Shown piece by piece: positions 33,700 through 45,074 of a stretch of 64,000 nt of DNA. The notes beneath the pieces were generated by a model. It worked only from the letters and a program-made list of their open reading frames with translations, was not told where the DNA came from and searched no databases. Source of the stretch: Liolophura sinensis (taxonomy: Eukaryota; Mollusca; Polyplacophora; Chitonida; Chitonidae). Numbering within the stretch: the stretch's first letter is position 1; every line of letters starts with the position of its first letter. The position numbers and the translations under genes were made by a program. The DNA lies in contig NC_088301.1 in assembly GCF_032854445.1 (NCBI RefSeq), forward strand, positions 17,258,018 to 17,322,017, given 5' to 3'.

Positions 33700-33918
33700 A
33701 TGTATCGAGCGCTTATTAGTTCACGGTTAGATTATGGATGTGAAGCCTACGATTCTGCCTCTGCTTCAGTTAAAGTTAAGCTGGACAGTATTCAATGATA
33801 AGCGCTTCGTATTGCATCAGGTACGCTTAAAACAACTCACTTAAATGTACTTCAACATATATGTAATGAATGGCCTCTGTTTGTTCGAAACAGTTTCGAT
33901 CACTGCAATTTGGAGTGA
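33700..33918 (+). pseudogene. Non-LTR retrotransposon RT C-terminal fragment
   Basis: The frame reads MYRALISSRLDYGCEAYDSA, KLDSIQ, two stops, ALRIASGTLKTTHLNVLQH and NEWPLFVRNSFD. The I-x-S-R-L-D-Y-G-C, L-D-x-I-Q and ALRIASG pattern marks the thumb region of Jockey/RTE/CR1-type LINE reverse transcriptases. 5'-truncated and inactive. Confidence 0.72.
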
Positions 33919-34219
33919 AGTTGATGGCTTCACATGGAAACTCTGCAACTGACATTTTAAGACCATCCTATTATGATATTCTGTTTGTAGGTACTAGCAG
34001 AAAAAGTGATCTCTCCAGTGTACGAGCGAACTGTATGTACGACACAATTATTTGTGTTCCTTAAAAACAAATACGGTGCAAGATTTGCGGATTGCATGTT
34101 ACTATTCCAGTAGGATTTACAACTTTGCAATTTATGTTCACAGTGAAAGAAAAAGATACAACGTATATGTGCTGTTTCAACGAAAACTACGTGCATTTTT
34201 ATTGACACAGAGCTAAGTA

Positions 34220-34549
34220 ATGGGTGCAATATTAGCGCACTGTATATCATTAGTTACATGGTTACCCAGTGGTAGGATACGCAAATATATGGTGTTAATA
34301 ATCCTCATAATGGGCGAGACGACAGCCGTAACGAATTTGGCCTTCAAAGACGCATCAATTGCAGAAGACCGATGTATAGTCGAATCGCTTCAGCGATGTG
34401 GCCATAACATGACTCAACAAAGGGAGATAACCTACTCACAAGACACATTTGACGTCGTCTGCAGGATTCGAGAATATAACGATACTTCACGTGACGATTG
34501 TTGCCCAACAAAAAGCAATACAAGTATTTTGCCTAATGTGAGATGATAT
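34220..34549 (+). CDS. Cysteine-rich, possibly secreted small protein or exon, unrecognised
   Basis: A 109-codon open frame. From the internal ATG at 34289 it starts MVLIILIMGETTAVTNLAF, which could be a signal peptide. It continues DRCIVESLQRCGHN, TFDVVCRIREYND and DDCCPTK, five cysteines in a pattern resembling secreted DUF19-like modules (C-x6-C, then C-x-x-x-x-Y). NMT and NDT are N-glycosylation-type sites. The stop follows a donor-like aat|gtgaga, so it could instead be a first exon. It lies inside gene B's intron and is absent from the matching gene A intron. No promoter is obvious. Confidence 0.35.
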
Positions 34550-35258
34550 AACATACAGGTTAATCCAAACGCTAAGCGTGACAGTTGTTTCCATTCCATG
34601 GGTTGAAAAAGCAACCTAAGCGCTTTGTCCCCAAATGTTAATAGCATACAGTTGTCAACCTCCGGTATCAACAGTGGATACATGGGTGGGCATGTCATCA
34701 CTGAGTGTTGTTTGATTGCATAGAATCCAAGTCAAACTTCGCCTTCACAATATGGCTCGCTTAATTTTGGGGGATTTTATTACGTCATACCATTGAGGGA
34801 TCCCATGCGACTGAATTAGAATTTTAATCTTCTTTTGTATTTATTTCGGCAGAGTATTAACACAACAACCTTTTGTTCCCCTGCGTACAGGTTTACAATT
34901 ACGTTAACATAGCATTAGCATATTCTGTGGTGTCTTTCTTAATGGGCTTGTTTTAATAATTTGCAAAAGTAAACCCTGACGACCAACCCGTGGTTTCCAT
35001 AGTTTTTTCAATAAGTACTGCACAAGAGTTGGCCTTTAAAACAGAGGCTGCCATCACACTAAGGGGCTTACATTTAGTAACATCTGTTTCAGACAGAAAC
35101 AGGCAAATTTTCAACCACCTACTAATTGTTTCTTTAATAACTAAAATGACGTTTAACATAACCCGTGAATAGTTTGGTTTACTCCTCCGTGCGCTTAATA
35201 TATTCTGCTAGCGCAGTACATACACAAAATCTCCTATCTGCTGGATAGGATTTAACTC
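34550..35258. other. Gene B intron, nothing recognised
   Basis: No supported coding, RNA or repeat feature. Confidence 0.4.
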
Positions 35259-35498
35259 TCATATTTGGAGGATAATATACAGGTCTGCTCTTCTACATGT
35301 CGGAAGCCGTAAAACTAAAAGCAAACGAACCAATGCCTGTGTGCATATTATTTCTAACAAATGAAGACTTTGACCACTAGTCGCCGTCACCAGAGCAATT
35401 AACATTGCCATCTTAATGGTCAGATCTTTGACTGAAATAAACTTAACAGGCGATAAAGTTAATGAACAATGAACAAAAATGATAATGAACAAAAACAC
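35259..35498 (-). pseudogene. Tyrosine-recombinase-like fragment
   Basis: The minus frame reads LSPVKFISVKDLTIKMAMLI then ALVTATSGQSLHLLEI, close to the LTLK...ALVTAQR..TLHLL segment of DIRS/Ngaro/Crypton-type tyrosine recombinases. Here Ser-Gly stands where the catalytic Arg is expected. It is related to 6984-7169 in gene A's intron. Confidence 0.5.
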
Positions 35499-36331
35499 TT
35501 TACTGACATCCCATATATCTAAATATATATGGGTCAGGAGGTCGGTATGAAAACTTTAATGGTTTATTTGTAAGTTTTTCTCAAGTTAGGATTTTTCAAC
35601 ATTGATAGTAAATATAAGCGTCATGTCCGACATTCGTATACTATTCGTAGTCCGTAAAGGGCGTCCCAAGTCGATAATCGCAAGATCTATTTCCAAAACA
35701 ACGTTTAACACTAGCTCCCAAAGACAAAGGTATGTAAGAAATTGTACAAATAGGAAATAAAGCCGGTAACACACAATAGAAAAGCGGTCGTCAGTTTTCA
35801 ATGATGCCGGGCAGATACTCCTGGCATGAATTCCAGATCAAAGTTCAAATTCCTAGCCCATGAATGAGTTCCAGGTCAAATAAGAATTAAACAAGATATC
35901 TCAGTCACGCTTTGATTGCACCTGTTCACAAAGCCATCATGCAGATGTAATGAGCATGGCTGCCTTTACGGCCCTAGCTGCAGGTTAAGCGGTATTAAAT
36001 ACAGTTCGAAAATGACGAGTGTCACAGACCTTAACCGAACAGATTGTGATTCAAAAGTAACGGACGATTACGTCTTTCCCGTTAATAAGTAAGGATCTTA
36101 TACCACAAGAGGCGCCATCTATGATGTTACACATGACATGCTGCTCTGTATAAAAGCTGTCTACAAAACAGACGGTTACACTCTATGCGCCGTTTATGTT
36201 GTCAAACACCATGTACGCGATAGATATGTACATAACGATAACAGCGTCGTCTATGTGGTTGATCATAATGCAGATCGCCAAAGATTCCAAACGTTCTGTC
36301 CATACCTGCAAACAAGAGTGTTATACTGATT
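35499..36331. other. Gene B intron, probable repeat debris
   Basis: No domain recognised. It sits downstream of the minus-strand Penelope-like RT frame and could contain that element's 3' part. Confidence 0.35.
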
Positions 36332-37364
36332 CTAAAGTTTGAGAGACTTAGAATGAAGGCGTTTGCTGGAGTATCCTTGAGAAACTATCTTTTGAACTAA
36401 CAACTTGTGACGCAGATTAAAGGCCACAAGGCGAGATATGTATACAACATATGCAGGACGCTTTGGTATTTTGCTATTTAAATAAGGATAGTTTACAATA
36501 TCAAAAGTGAAATTATCCCTTTTGTCGTAATGGCGGCGTAAAAGAAGACCTTGTTCGTCGTTGTACAGATATAGATCCAAATAAGATGTACCATCAGGAC
36601 AATCTGTTGTCTCCTTTAAATCCAATGAAGGCGGTTAGATTTCCTTCACCGCTTCAGCAATATGGGGTTATTCAACTCTGTAGATCATCAATATACCACT
36701 TGGTAAATGAAAAGGAACGAGCTTTAAAGATATTAAGTAATTTTTTGCATATAGTCGTATTCATATGAAAACAGGTATAGGTCTGCAAAAAGAGGCGCAC
36801 AATTGATCCCATAGAAATACCTATGCACTTTTGGTAAATGGTATCCCCGAATTGCACATAGATGTTATTAATGAGAAATTCAAGTAATTCAATAAGTAAT
36901 GTAACATCCCATGAGTCTTTATAATTAGTAGAACTAAAGAAAGTCTCATTGCTTCTGAGGTTCATGTAACCATGACCTGTTTTAGTAAATACCGAGACAA
37001 TTAACGGCGATATTCTTTAAATAAGATCTTTGTGAGGAATCGCAGTATAGAGAGTAGAGAAATCCCATGTGGATACGTCTTTGTACGATATATGCATATG
37101 AGCATCAAGTTCTTCTGTAAGACGTTTGGAGTTTTTGAGAATCCACATGCAGTTGAAACCTGATTTTTTTGTTATGGCACAACAATACTTATTCAAAAAT
37201 GACTTTACTTCTTGCAACGCTCTCGTAAATAGGGTTGACAACAGTTTGGAGGGGCAACTTCTTGAAGCCGCAATAAATCGAGCCTTGTATGAGGATTTCT
37301 GCATTCTAGGAATCCAGTAAAGCTGAAATCCTAGACATTGAAACAAATCAACAGTTGTTTTCAA
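36332..37364 (-). pseudogene. Penelope-like reverse transcriptase, minus-strand copy
   Basis: Three consecutive minus frames give ARFIAASRSCPSKLLSTLF, FNCMWILKNSKRLTEELD and TWDFSTLYTAIPHKDLI; then INNIYVQFGDTIYQKCIGIS and FSFTKWYIDDL; then TTDCPDGTSYLDLYLYND, YDKRDNFTFDIVNYPYL and VYISRLVAF. FSTLYTAIPH and YIDDL are the A and C motifs of the RT palm. I assign it to the Penelope-like class because of the YIDD and LYT-x-IP forms, but no GIY-YIG domain was located. Frameshifts separate the parts. Confidence 0.7.
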
Positions 37365-37528
37365 ATTTTGCCAAACTCATCCGGCGAAGCTGTCCAAAAC
37401 ATACTGTCATTAATATAACCAAATATAACTTTCGCAGTTTCTGTTTTCCCTGCACGTCTATTCAAGTCGTATAAAAATTCTAATATGCCGGCCTATTTCA
37501 TTAGTTTTGTTCATTGTGTATGTCTCAG

Positions 37529-37684
37529 TAGGCCTATGTACCTCCGGGACGTATGGACCAGGCTGTGAGAAGAGATGTCAGAACTGTGCTGAGGGACCGA
37601 CTCTATGTAACACAATATCCGGACTCTGTCCACTTAGAACACCCAGGTGCATGCCTGGATACTCACCTCCGAAATGTGAATCTG
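37529..37684 (+). CDS. Gene B exon: EGF-like domain (intact)
   Basis: Acceptor tatgtctcag|ta and donor ctg|gtacgt; phase 1 to 1, 156 nt, open. It reads VGLCTSGTYGPGCEKRCQNC, EGPTLCNTISGLC and CMPGYSPPKCES, an eight-Cys EGF-2-type module with two extra residues at the start. It is the nearest EGF exon to gene B's TM exon, so any surviving gene B transcript would include it. Confidence 0.75.
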
Positions 37685-38860
37685 GTACGTTTTAATCTGC
37701 TGTTGTCAGTTAGAGGTATATGTTACATTTTGCATACACAGGTAAGCACGTAGAATTTTTAAAGCCACAAGGGGACAAAAGGACAAGTGTCGTATGGTTG
37801 GAAATAAAAATAAAGTAAAGGCCATTCTCCCCGAGCCTTGTTCTCAGTGTTTCGAAGTCTCAAAACTTAGACTTTAAAACATGAATCAGTATACCAACCG
37901 TCCACAAAAATGAACGTTCAGGGTCAATAATCGCAAGTCCAATTCCCAAATGAAGTTGGACCCAAACCAGGAAAGTCAAAGTGTCGCACTCACATGGCAT
38001 GACTCATTCAACAATGTTCGCCGAAATTTGGCGATTTTTGCATTCGTTTGTGTCCTGTTTTTCCTTTCCAATGTGGAATGTTCTATATTAAGAAGTATTT
38101 CACGCTGTACACTGACAGCGATCAGAGGTAAAAAACGACACCTTGTAAAAGGATTGAAGAGTACAGATCTCTCCTTCCGAAAGCTAGGCTAGGAATAATA
38201 GAAGAGATCTCAGAAGTACATGTAGCATTTGTGCATGGCTATATACATGTACATGAGTACATTAGTCTTAAATCACTTTCCATTTGGTCCAGTCGTTTTT
38301 TCTTCCAAACTGAATATATAATGTTAAACTGCCCTAAGTTAATTATGCAGTATTACACTACACTATTTTTTTAAGCTTTTGACGAATGAGTAAAGGGTAA
38401 CTCGTGAGCCTGGAGAAGGTCTTGTGCCGAATATGAGCATTGCTCTATTTGTGTCGCACATTAACTTCACCTTCAATGTCAAACAAGTAAATGTAACTCT
38501 GTACTAAAACAAAACTCTGTCGATCCAGCTGAAAATTTATATTCAACGTAGAGTAATAGGTGTAATATAAATCTAAACTCTGAGATAATTCTAAGATACA
38601 ACAACAACATTATCCACATTATTTTAGGTGTCTTCAACTTATGTGAAGGAAAGACACATGCGTAAAAATATGCTTTTTTCAAATAGATTATTACCGTATA
38701 CACCCGTCCATATCCATTACAACAGATGGTAAAGAAATTATTTTGACATCTTTAGTGAAATGTTATACCCCCGGAAACCTATTTGTGTCGTCATATTTGC
38801 GATCCACGAGTCTGCATCCAAGATCGGAACATCTAAAAGAGAACCCTGTAATAACACACA
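37685..38860. other. Gene B intron before the minisatellite
   Basis: Around 38410-38510 (gagcattgctctatttgtgt) it resembles 15660-15720 in gene A's intron, supporting paralogy. No exon recognised. Confidence 0.45.
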
Positions 38861-39460
38861 ACCTTACATCCTCTACTTCAGCAGCTAACAGCATATGGCC
38901 CTATATCCTCTACGAAAGGAGCTAACAGCATACGATCTATACCCACTACGCCAAAGCATAACAGCATACGACCCTATATTCTCTACTAAAGAGCTAACAG
39001 CATACATCCTTATACCCTCTACTCATGAAGCTAACAACATTACACCCCTATCCTATATATGAGATAAGAACATACAATACTTTAACCTCTAATCCAGAAG
39101 CTAAGAGCTTACGGCCCTATACCCTCTACTCCAGCAACTAACAGCATACGACCATATACCCTCTAATCCAGAAGCTAAAAGCATACGACCCTCTATCCTA
39201 TACTCCATGAGCTAACAGTATACGACCCTATATCTTCCTCTCCAGGAGCTACGTGTAACACCATGTGACCCTAAATCTTCTACTCCCAGAGCTAACAATA
39301 TACGACCCTAAACCCTCTGTACACGGAGCTAACATCATACGATCCTATATCCCTACTGCCGGAGGTAACAGGATACCACCCTATATCCTTTACTCTCGGA
39401 GCTAACATGATACTACCCTATATCCTCTACTCCTGGAGCTAACATCATATGACCAAATGT
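38861..39460 (+). repeat. Intronic minisatellite next to the TM exon (gene B)
   Basis: About 16 imperfect ~37-bp units of the same family as 17889-18423 (gaccctatatcc, ctactccaggagctaac). It ends about 50 bases before the TM exon, as in gene A. Confidence 0.88.
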
Positions 39461-39507
39461 GCTCTACTTCAATAATGGATAATTATTCACTAATTATAAA
39501 CTTTCAG

Positions 39508-39610
39508 ATTCATCGGTGAGCTCTCTGGATTACTCGAGAGTGATTGCCGGAAGTGCTGTTGGAATTTGTCTTGTCTTGATCATCGGTGTCATTATCATTG
39601 TTATCATGAT
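39508..39610 (+). CDS. Gene B exon: transmembrane segment, weakened donor
   Basis: The acceptor is aactttcag|at; phase 1 in, 103 nt, identical in length to gene A. It reads LDYSRVIAGSAVGICLVLII then GVIIIVIM. The donor is gat|gtacct where gene A and copy C have gtaagt: GT survives but positions +4 to +6 are poor. Without splicing the frame continues openly for 43 codons to TAG at 39738-39740, adding CACFNSVFNPFMISLTN and the basic run FFRNRKKQTRSQ. Confidence 0.78.
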
Positions 39611-39832
39611 GTACCTCTGCGCTTGTTTTAACAGTGTGTTCAATCCCTTTATGATATCCCTTACAAATATTGCTAAATTTTTCAGAAACAGGAAAAAACA
39701 GACAAGGTCTCAAGTTTGGCATATACAGTTGATTAGGTAATTGATGTTTTAAATTCTCGATACACACGTGTTCAGACGAGTGTGTGTGTGTGTGTTTTTG
39801 TTTACTGCATTATCATACTATTCTTTCATTAG

Positions 39833-40034
39833 TAGAAGGAATTCGCAAAATGTACAGACAGGTGGCGCTGTGGTTTCTGAGCCGAACAGTACTCCAGCAC
39901 AGGAGAGCTCCATTCCTGCAGAATCCACGAACAAAAATGGCATTCATGAACCGTCAAGCCTGTATAATACATGCGATGCAAACTCTTATGAAGATCACTC
40001 CTATGAGGCCATTCATGAATACGTCAATTTATAA
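39833..40034 (+). CDS. Gene B exon: cytoplasmic tail with tyrosine motifs
   Basis: The acceptor is tttcattag|t; phase 2 in, 202 nt, the same length as gene A, ending TAA. It reads RRNSQNVQTGG, NSTPAQESSIPAE, EPSSLYNTCDANSY and EDHSYEAIHEYVNL. All three gene A tyrosine motifs are kept and one Tyr is gained (NSY for NSC). No indel or stop, in contrast to gene B's upstream exons. Confidence 0.8.
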
Positions 40035-40182
40035 TAAATCACACTGAAATACATTTGCGGTTATTTATATTGTAGTTCTACATCACGCAATATATTACCA
40101 CTGGACAAACTATTGCTGAGGTCTGATCTCTTTACACTGGTTTAATGTGATTGTATATTAAATGTGGTCAACACGCAGTCAG

Positions 40183-40188
40183 AATAAA
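40183..40188 (+). terminator. Polyadenylation signal AATAAA, gene B
   Basis: The hexamer sits 150 bases after the gene B stop codon, in the same cagaataaaa context as gene A. Confidence 0.6.
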
Positions 40189-40867
40189 AGCCTAACTGAG
40201 GTAAATTGACAAGAAGCCGTATTTCACCGGTTACGTGTGACTTTTTGCCAAATATCACACTGTCATCAATGCACTGGTTTTACTCTCTATGCTGTTAGTA
40301 TGTATTTCATATCACTTACAATATCTGTGGTTATTCAGAGGTGTATGAGAAGTTAATCCAGACTTAAACCTTAGTACTGTCTTTGCCTAATATTAAACTC
40401 ATGGGACTTTGTCTAGATTAAGTAATGTGAGTCTTGACTGCTAATACACTTTTGAACCAGTGAAATCTGTTCATGAAATCGGTCTTTCTGAAACTGTTTC
40501 TCGTATTTAAGTGAATTTACCTAATTATGGCGTAAGTATCAAGTGAGAGAAATTACACAAAATGCTTACTAGCCGAGCGTCAGTATAAAAGGTTACAGCA
40601 TACAAAATAAATCCAGAGCAGCGAAGATACTGTGCCAGTAGGCAAATGGCCATACATAACTGCCTTGGTGTTCAACTCAGGATTTTATTCAATCAGTTTT
40701 TGTACGTAAATATTTATATTCATATCTAGTCCGACATTCGTATATCTCTCATAGATCGACAATGTTGTTGTGTTCCAAGTGGATAATTGCAATTTTCAAA
40801 ACACGTAAGACATCAATTCCCGAAAGTATGTGAAGGAAATAAAATATGAATACCACTAAATCTAGGT

Positions 40868-40985
40868 TATGTATGTGTGTGCCAGACTTAACGTCGTGCT
40901 CAACAATTTTCCGTCATATGACAACGAAGTGTGTGTACATATATTGTGTCTCCCTCTGGCAAGGAGATTCCATGCAGCCAAAGTA
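40868..40985 (-). mobile_element. SINE family 2, 3'-end fragment
   Basis: The + strand reads taacgtcgtgctcaacaatt, ttccgtcatatgacaacgaa and ggagattccatgcagccaaa, the reverse complement of the family-2 3' half. Confidence 0.7.
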
Positions 40986-41872
40986 TGGTATTAAACCGAT
41001 GTGTCATGTTTCCAATCTTTAAAGACTTAATGCTGAGAACCAAGCGAGACAGCAACTAGGCCCATTTTTTTAGGTCATCGAAGCCGTCTCAACTGCAAAT
41101 AAAGCTGGAAAAATTTAAGACACAAACCGTTGAAATTTTTGAATGATGGATGGACAAAACATAAACTTAGTAAGAGGCTCGTTTTTAAATACATTTAAGT
41201 CATAATTTGAAAACGTGTTCATTTAGAAAAAAAAATTGTGGTAATTAAACAGATATGTTTGTTATAGTATCATGCGAAATGTTTAGATAATAATGTGGTG
41301 GATGTTAAACACAAAAACATGTAGTCCAGTAAACATGACTTTGTGTTGATATTAAGTGTAAAACCGACAAAAATGTAAAAATATTTACTGTACGAAACAT
41401 GTGAAATTCTTACGTAGTAAATGTCACTGTTAACTATAGTAAACTTGTTTTGCATATTTATTGGTTATTTAGACATAATATAAACACAAAGTCATGCACA
41501 TTGAAATACGAGTATGTAAAACTATGATATGTTTAATATAATGAACACATCTATTAGGTTCTTAAACATAGCTGTTTCATAAGTAAACACTATGATCTCA
41601 CAAAGGCAAGATGTCGAGAAGTATATACGTCATTTGAAGGACCGTTTGTTTTATTACCTTCCAAATAGGCATAATTTATAATTTCCAAATGAAACCACAA
41701 TTTTAGTGGTTTCCTGTTCTGATTTTGGTTTTCTTACGCACTTCATAAATATGAGTCCAGGAGATCTCTACGTGTAGAAGTTTAATGTTTTGTAATGTAT
41801 AAATCTATCTTTTTAGTATAAATAATGTTCACAAAAATACATGTACCGTTATATGTCTTGACGAAAGGTATC

Positions 41873-41998
41873 CCAAAGTTATAGTATCTCAACGTTATGG
41901 TGTCCCAAGGTTACAATATCCCAACGTTATGATATCCCATCAATATGGTATTCCAACGTTATGGTATTCCAACGTTGTGGTATCCCAGCGTTATGTAC
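41873..41998. repeat. 15-16-bp minisatellite (TATCCCAACGTTATGG)
   Basis: Eight or nine imperfect units. The matching place in gene A's flank (20550-20565, ggtatcccaacgttatgta) has a single unit, so the array grew after the duplication that produced A and B. Confidence 0.85.
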
Positions 41999-42942
41999 CG
42001 TGATCTCAGATGGATGAACCCAGCGTTCATTATTGCTGCGTGGTTACTACCTTATGTCATGTGACCTAGAAAAGCATGTGACACACACAAAATTTAAGCG
42101 ATCAACACAATTTCGCTCAATGGTTTAATCCTTGATATTCGCTCAAGGACGGGATGAAATCGCCGGCGTATTTCTTCGCCAGTATCTACCATGTTTGATA
42201 CAAACGAATTCAAAGCGGAGACGATCGCCTGCAGAATACTCTGACGCCGGCGCGGGTACACTACAGGTAGGCGGTTTTTAGAAATTCGTACAATACGCCT
42301 GTACGAGGAGAAAAATCCGTGTAGTGTGTCACCGGCTTTAGACAGTGTTTATTTGCTGTATGCATTCCTGTGTTGTATTTGTATGTATTGGTAAACCAGT
42401 GTTCACGTATTTGGCATCGTTGCACATATGTCTCATTATATATTAGTACGTTGTTTGAACGCAATTATCTGGAGTTGTCATTTAATGTAGCAGATGTTAA
42501 TCCACCTCACTGATTAATCTGAGCCATTCGAAGACAACTGTGGGTTAGATCAGATTTGTTTGCTGTTTAGCTGTAGTGTTACTGAATGAAAACAAAAGGA
42601 ACTACCCATGGGTGAATCATGTCACTTGCCTGTCTCGTGCGTGATAATGAGCAATTTACTTGGATGAATGACAATCACACGAGGAAGTCCTCGGCACAAT
42701 ACAAGTTACAGCCGGCCGGATCTCCTGTGATAGTGTCTGTTACCACTCGACTCGGGTTTCTAATCACTCGACAGTAACAGCTGGATATGAAGTTTATGTA
42801 CACACGTTCCCAAAAGTTCTCGGTTTATTCCGTGTTCCGTGTAAGGTTTCAATTCTGAAAAAGACGTCAAAAAATATAGAATACAAATGTTCCATAAGCA
42901 TTTAAAAATGGTATGTATCATAGCAATCACTTCGATGCTCTG

Positions 42943-44640
42943 CGGATATCAAACCCTGAAGGTTGTCTCACCCTATATACTCACACACATGTAAAGTTTA
43001 TACCGCAGAGTAACCACTCAGTGTACTAAACCTTTGGCCCTAAATACTCACACATTTGGAAACCTTGTACTGTAGGGTGACCGCTTATTATACTGACAAC
43101 AAAGGCTCCTTCACCCCAAATGCCCACACAGTTTTAAAGCTTGTACTGTAGAGTAACCGATCAGTCTACTGAATACAAAGATTCCTTCACCCCAAATACC
43201 CACACAGTTGTAAAGTTTGTACCGTAGAGTAACCGCTCAGTATACTGAACACAAAGATTCCTTCACCCGAAATACCCACACAGCTGTAAAGCTTGTACTG
43301 TAGAGTAACCGCTCAGTATACTGAACACAAAAGTCCATTCACCCTAAATACCCACACAGTTGTAAAGCTTGTACTGTAGAGTAACCACTCAGTATTCTCA
43401 ACACAAAGGTCCCCTCACCTTAAATGCCGATACAGGTGTAAAGCTTGTATTGTAGAGTAACCATCCAGTGTACTGAACACAAAGGTCCCTTCACCCCAAA
43501 TACCCACACAGCCGTACAGCTTGTGTTGTAGAGTAACCAGTCGGTGTACTGAACACAAAGGTTCCTTCACCCTAAATACCCACACAGTTGTAAAGCTTGC
43601 ACTGTAGGTTGACCACTCAGTATACTGAACACAAAGGTTCCTTTACACCAAATACCCACACAGTTGTAAAGTTTGTACCGTAGAGTAACCGCTCAGTATA
43701 GTGAACACAAAGGTCCCTTTACCGGAAATACCCACACAGTTGTAAAGCTTGTATTGTAGAGTAACCACTCAGTGTACTAAACACAAAGGCCCCTTCACCC
43801 TAGATACCCACACAGTCGTAAAGCGTGTACTGTAGGTTGACCACTCAGTATACTGAACACAAAGGTTTCTTTACACCAAATACTCAAACAGCCGTAAAAC
43901 TTGTACTGTAGGTTAACTGCTCAGTGTACTGAACACAAAGATTCCTTCACCCCAAATACCCACACAGTTGTAAAGTTTGTACCGTAGAGTAACAGCTCAG
44001 TATACTGAACACAAAGGTCCTTTCACCCCAAATACCCACACAGTTTTAAACCTTGTACCGTAGAGTAACTACTCAGTATACTGAACACAAAGGTTCCTTC
44101 ATCCCAAATACACACAGAGTTGTAAAGCTTGTACTGTAAAGTAACCACACAGTATACTGAACAAAAAGGTTCCTTTACCTCAAATACCCCACACAGTTGT
44201 AAAGTTTGTACCGTAGAGTAACCGCTCAATATACTGAACACAAAGATCCCTTCACCCTAAATACCCATACAGTCGTAAAACTTGTACTGTAGAAAAACCA
44301 ACCAGTGTACTAAACACAAAGGTCCCTTCACTCTAAATACCCCACACAGTCGTAAAGCTTGTACCGCACAGTAACCGCTCAGTATACTGAACACAAAGAT
44401 TCCTTCGCCCTTAATACCCCACACAGTCGTAAAGCTTGTACTGTAGAGTAACCACTCACTGTTCTGAATACAAAGGTCTCTTTACCCTAAATACCCACAC
44501 AGTTGTAAATCTTGTACTGTAGGGTAACCATCCAGCGTACTGACCACAAAGGTCCATATTCCCTTTACATTCGCACGGGTGTAAATTTTGTACTGTTGCT
44601 CAGTATGCTGAACATAAAGGCCTTTTCACCACAGCTGGGG
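42943..44640. repeat. 76-bp satellite array
   Basis: About 22 tandem units of 76 bp, built from ccacacagttgtaaagctt, gtactgtagagtaaccgctc, agtatactgaacacaaag and ttccttcaccccaaatac, with 10-20% visible variation and no higher-order pattern I could follow. Apparent minus-strand frames across it are repeat translations. It sits between gene B's flank and the UTR relics. Confidence 0.93.
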
Positions 44641-44687
44641 GATTTAAATTTATGTTCTAAATATTGTGTGAAACCTTATGTATATGT

Positions 44688-45065
44688 GTGTTTGGGGTTC
44701 TACGTCGTACTTAACAATTTTTCCGTCATATGACAACGGGGAAGCATTAGGTGTTAGTTGTTTTACGTCATATTTTCTTATCAGTCATATGACAAAGAAG
44801 GGCCGTTCGGTGTGTGTCCAGATATTGCGCCTTCTTGTGACGGGGCGAGTCCATGCCACCGGAAGGTTGCCACCACTGAAGAATCATGCCGAAGACACCA
44901 GACATGACACGAGACCAAATCACATTATACTGACCCTGGGTCAACCAGCCACGTTGCTTTGCTCCAACCTTTCAGTGCTGAACGCAGCAACAGTTACCAT
45001 TTTTGTCTTTGCTACCCGAAACGGGTATGATCCAAGGTCTCCCGTATGTGAACCCAATATCCACT
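44688..45065 (-). mobile_element. SINE family 2, minus-strand copy
   Basis: The + strand shows cgtcgtacttaacaattttt, ccgtcatatgacaacgggg, gcgagtccatgccaccg, atcatgccgaagacaccaga and ctgggtcaaccagcc, the reverse complement of the family-2 body and tail. The degenerate tRNA head is at the right end. The tail part appears twice (44695 and 44760), so one copy may be inserted in another. Confidence 0.75.
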
Positions 45066-45074
45066 CTCATGTTA

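Larger units (their letters stand above)
40035..42860 (+). other. Gene B 3' UTR and flank
   Basis: AATAAA lies at 40183-40188. The stretch to about 42030 parallels gene A's flank (18995-20640), and 42340-42860 parallels 56560-57010 downstream of copy C (gtagtgttactgaatgaaaa, ctcactgattaatctga). No coding frame supported. Confidence 0.6.

Noticed and set aside
44023..44241. Minus-strand frame with repeated FSILSGYSTVQ-like text
   Set aside because: Falls wholly in the 76-bp satellite; a repeat artefact.
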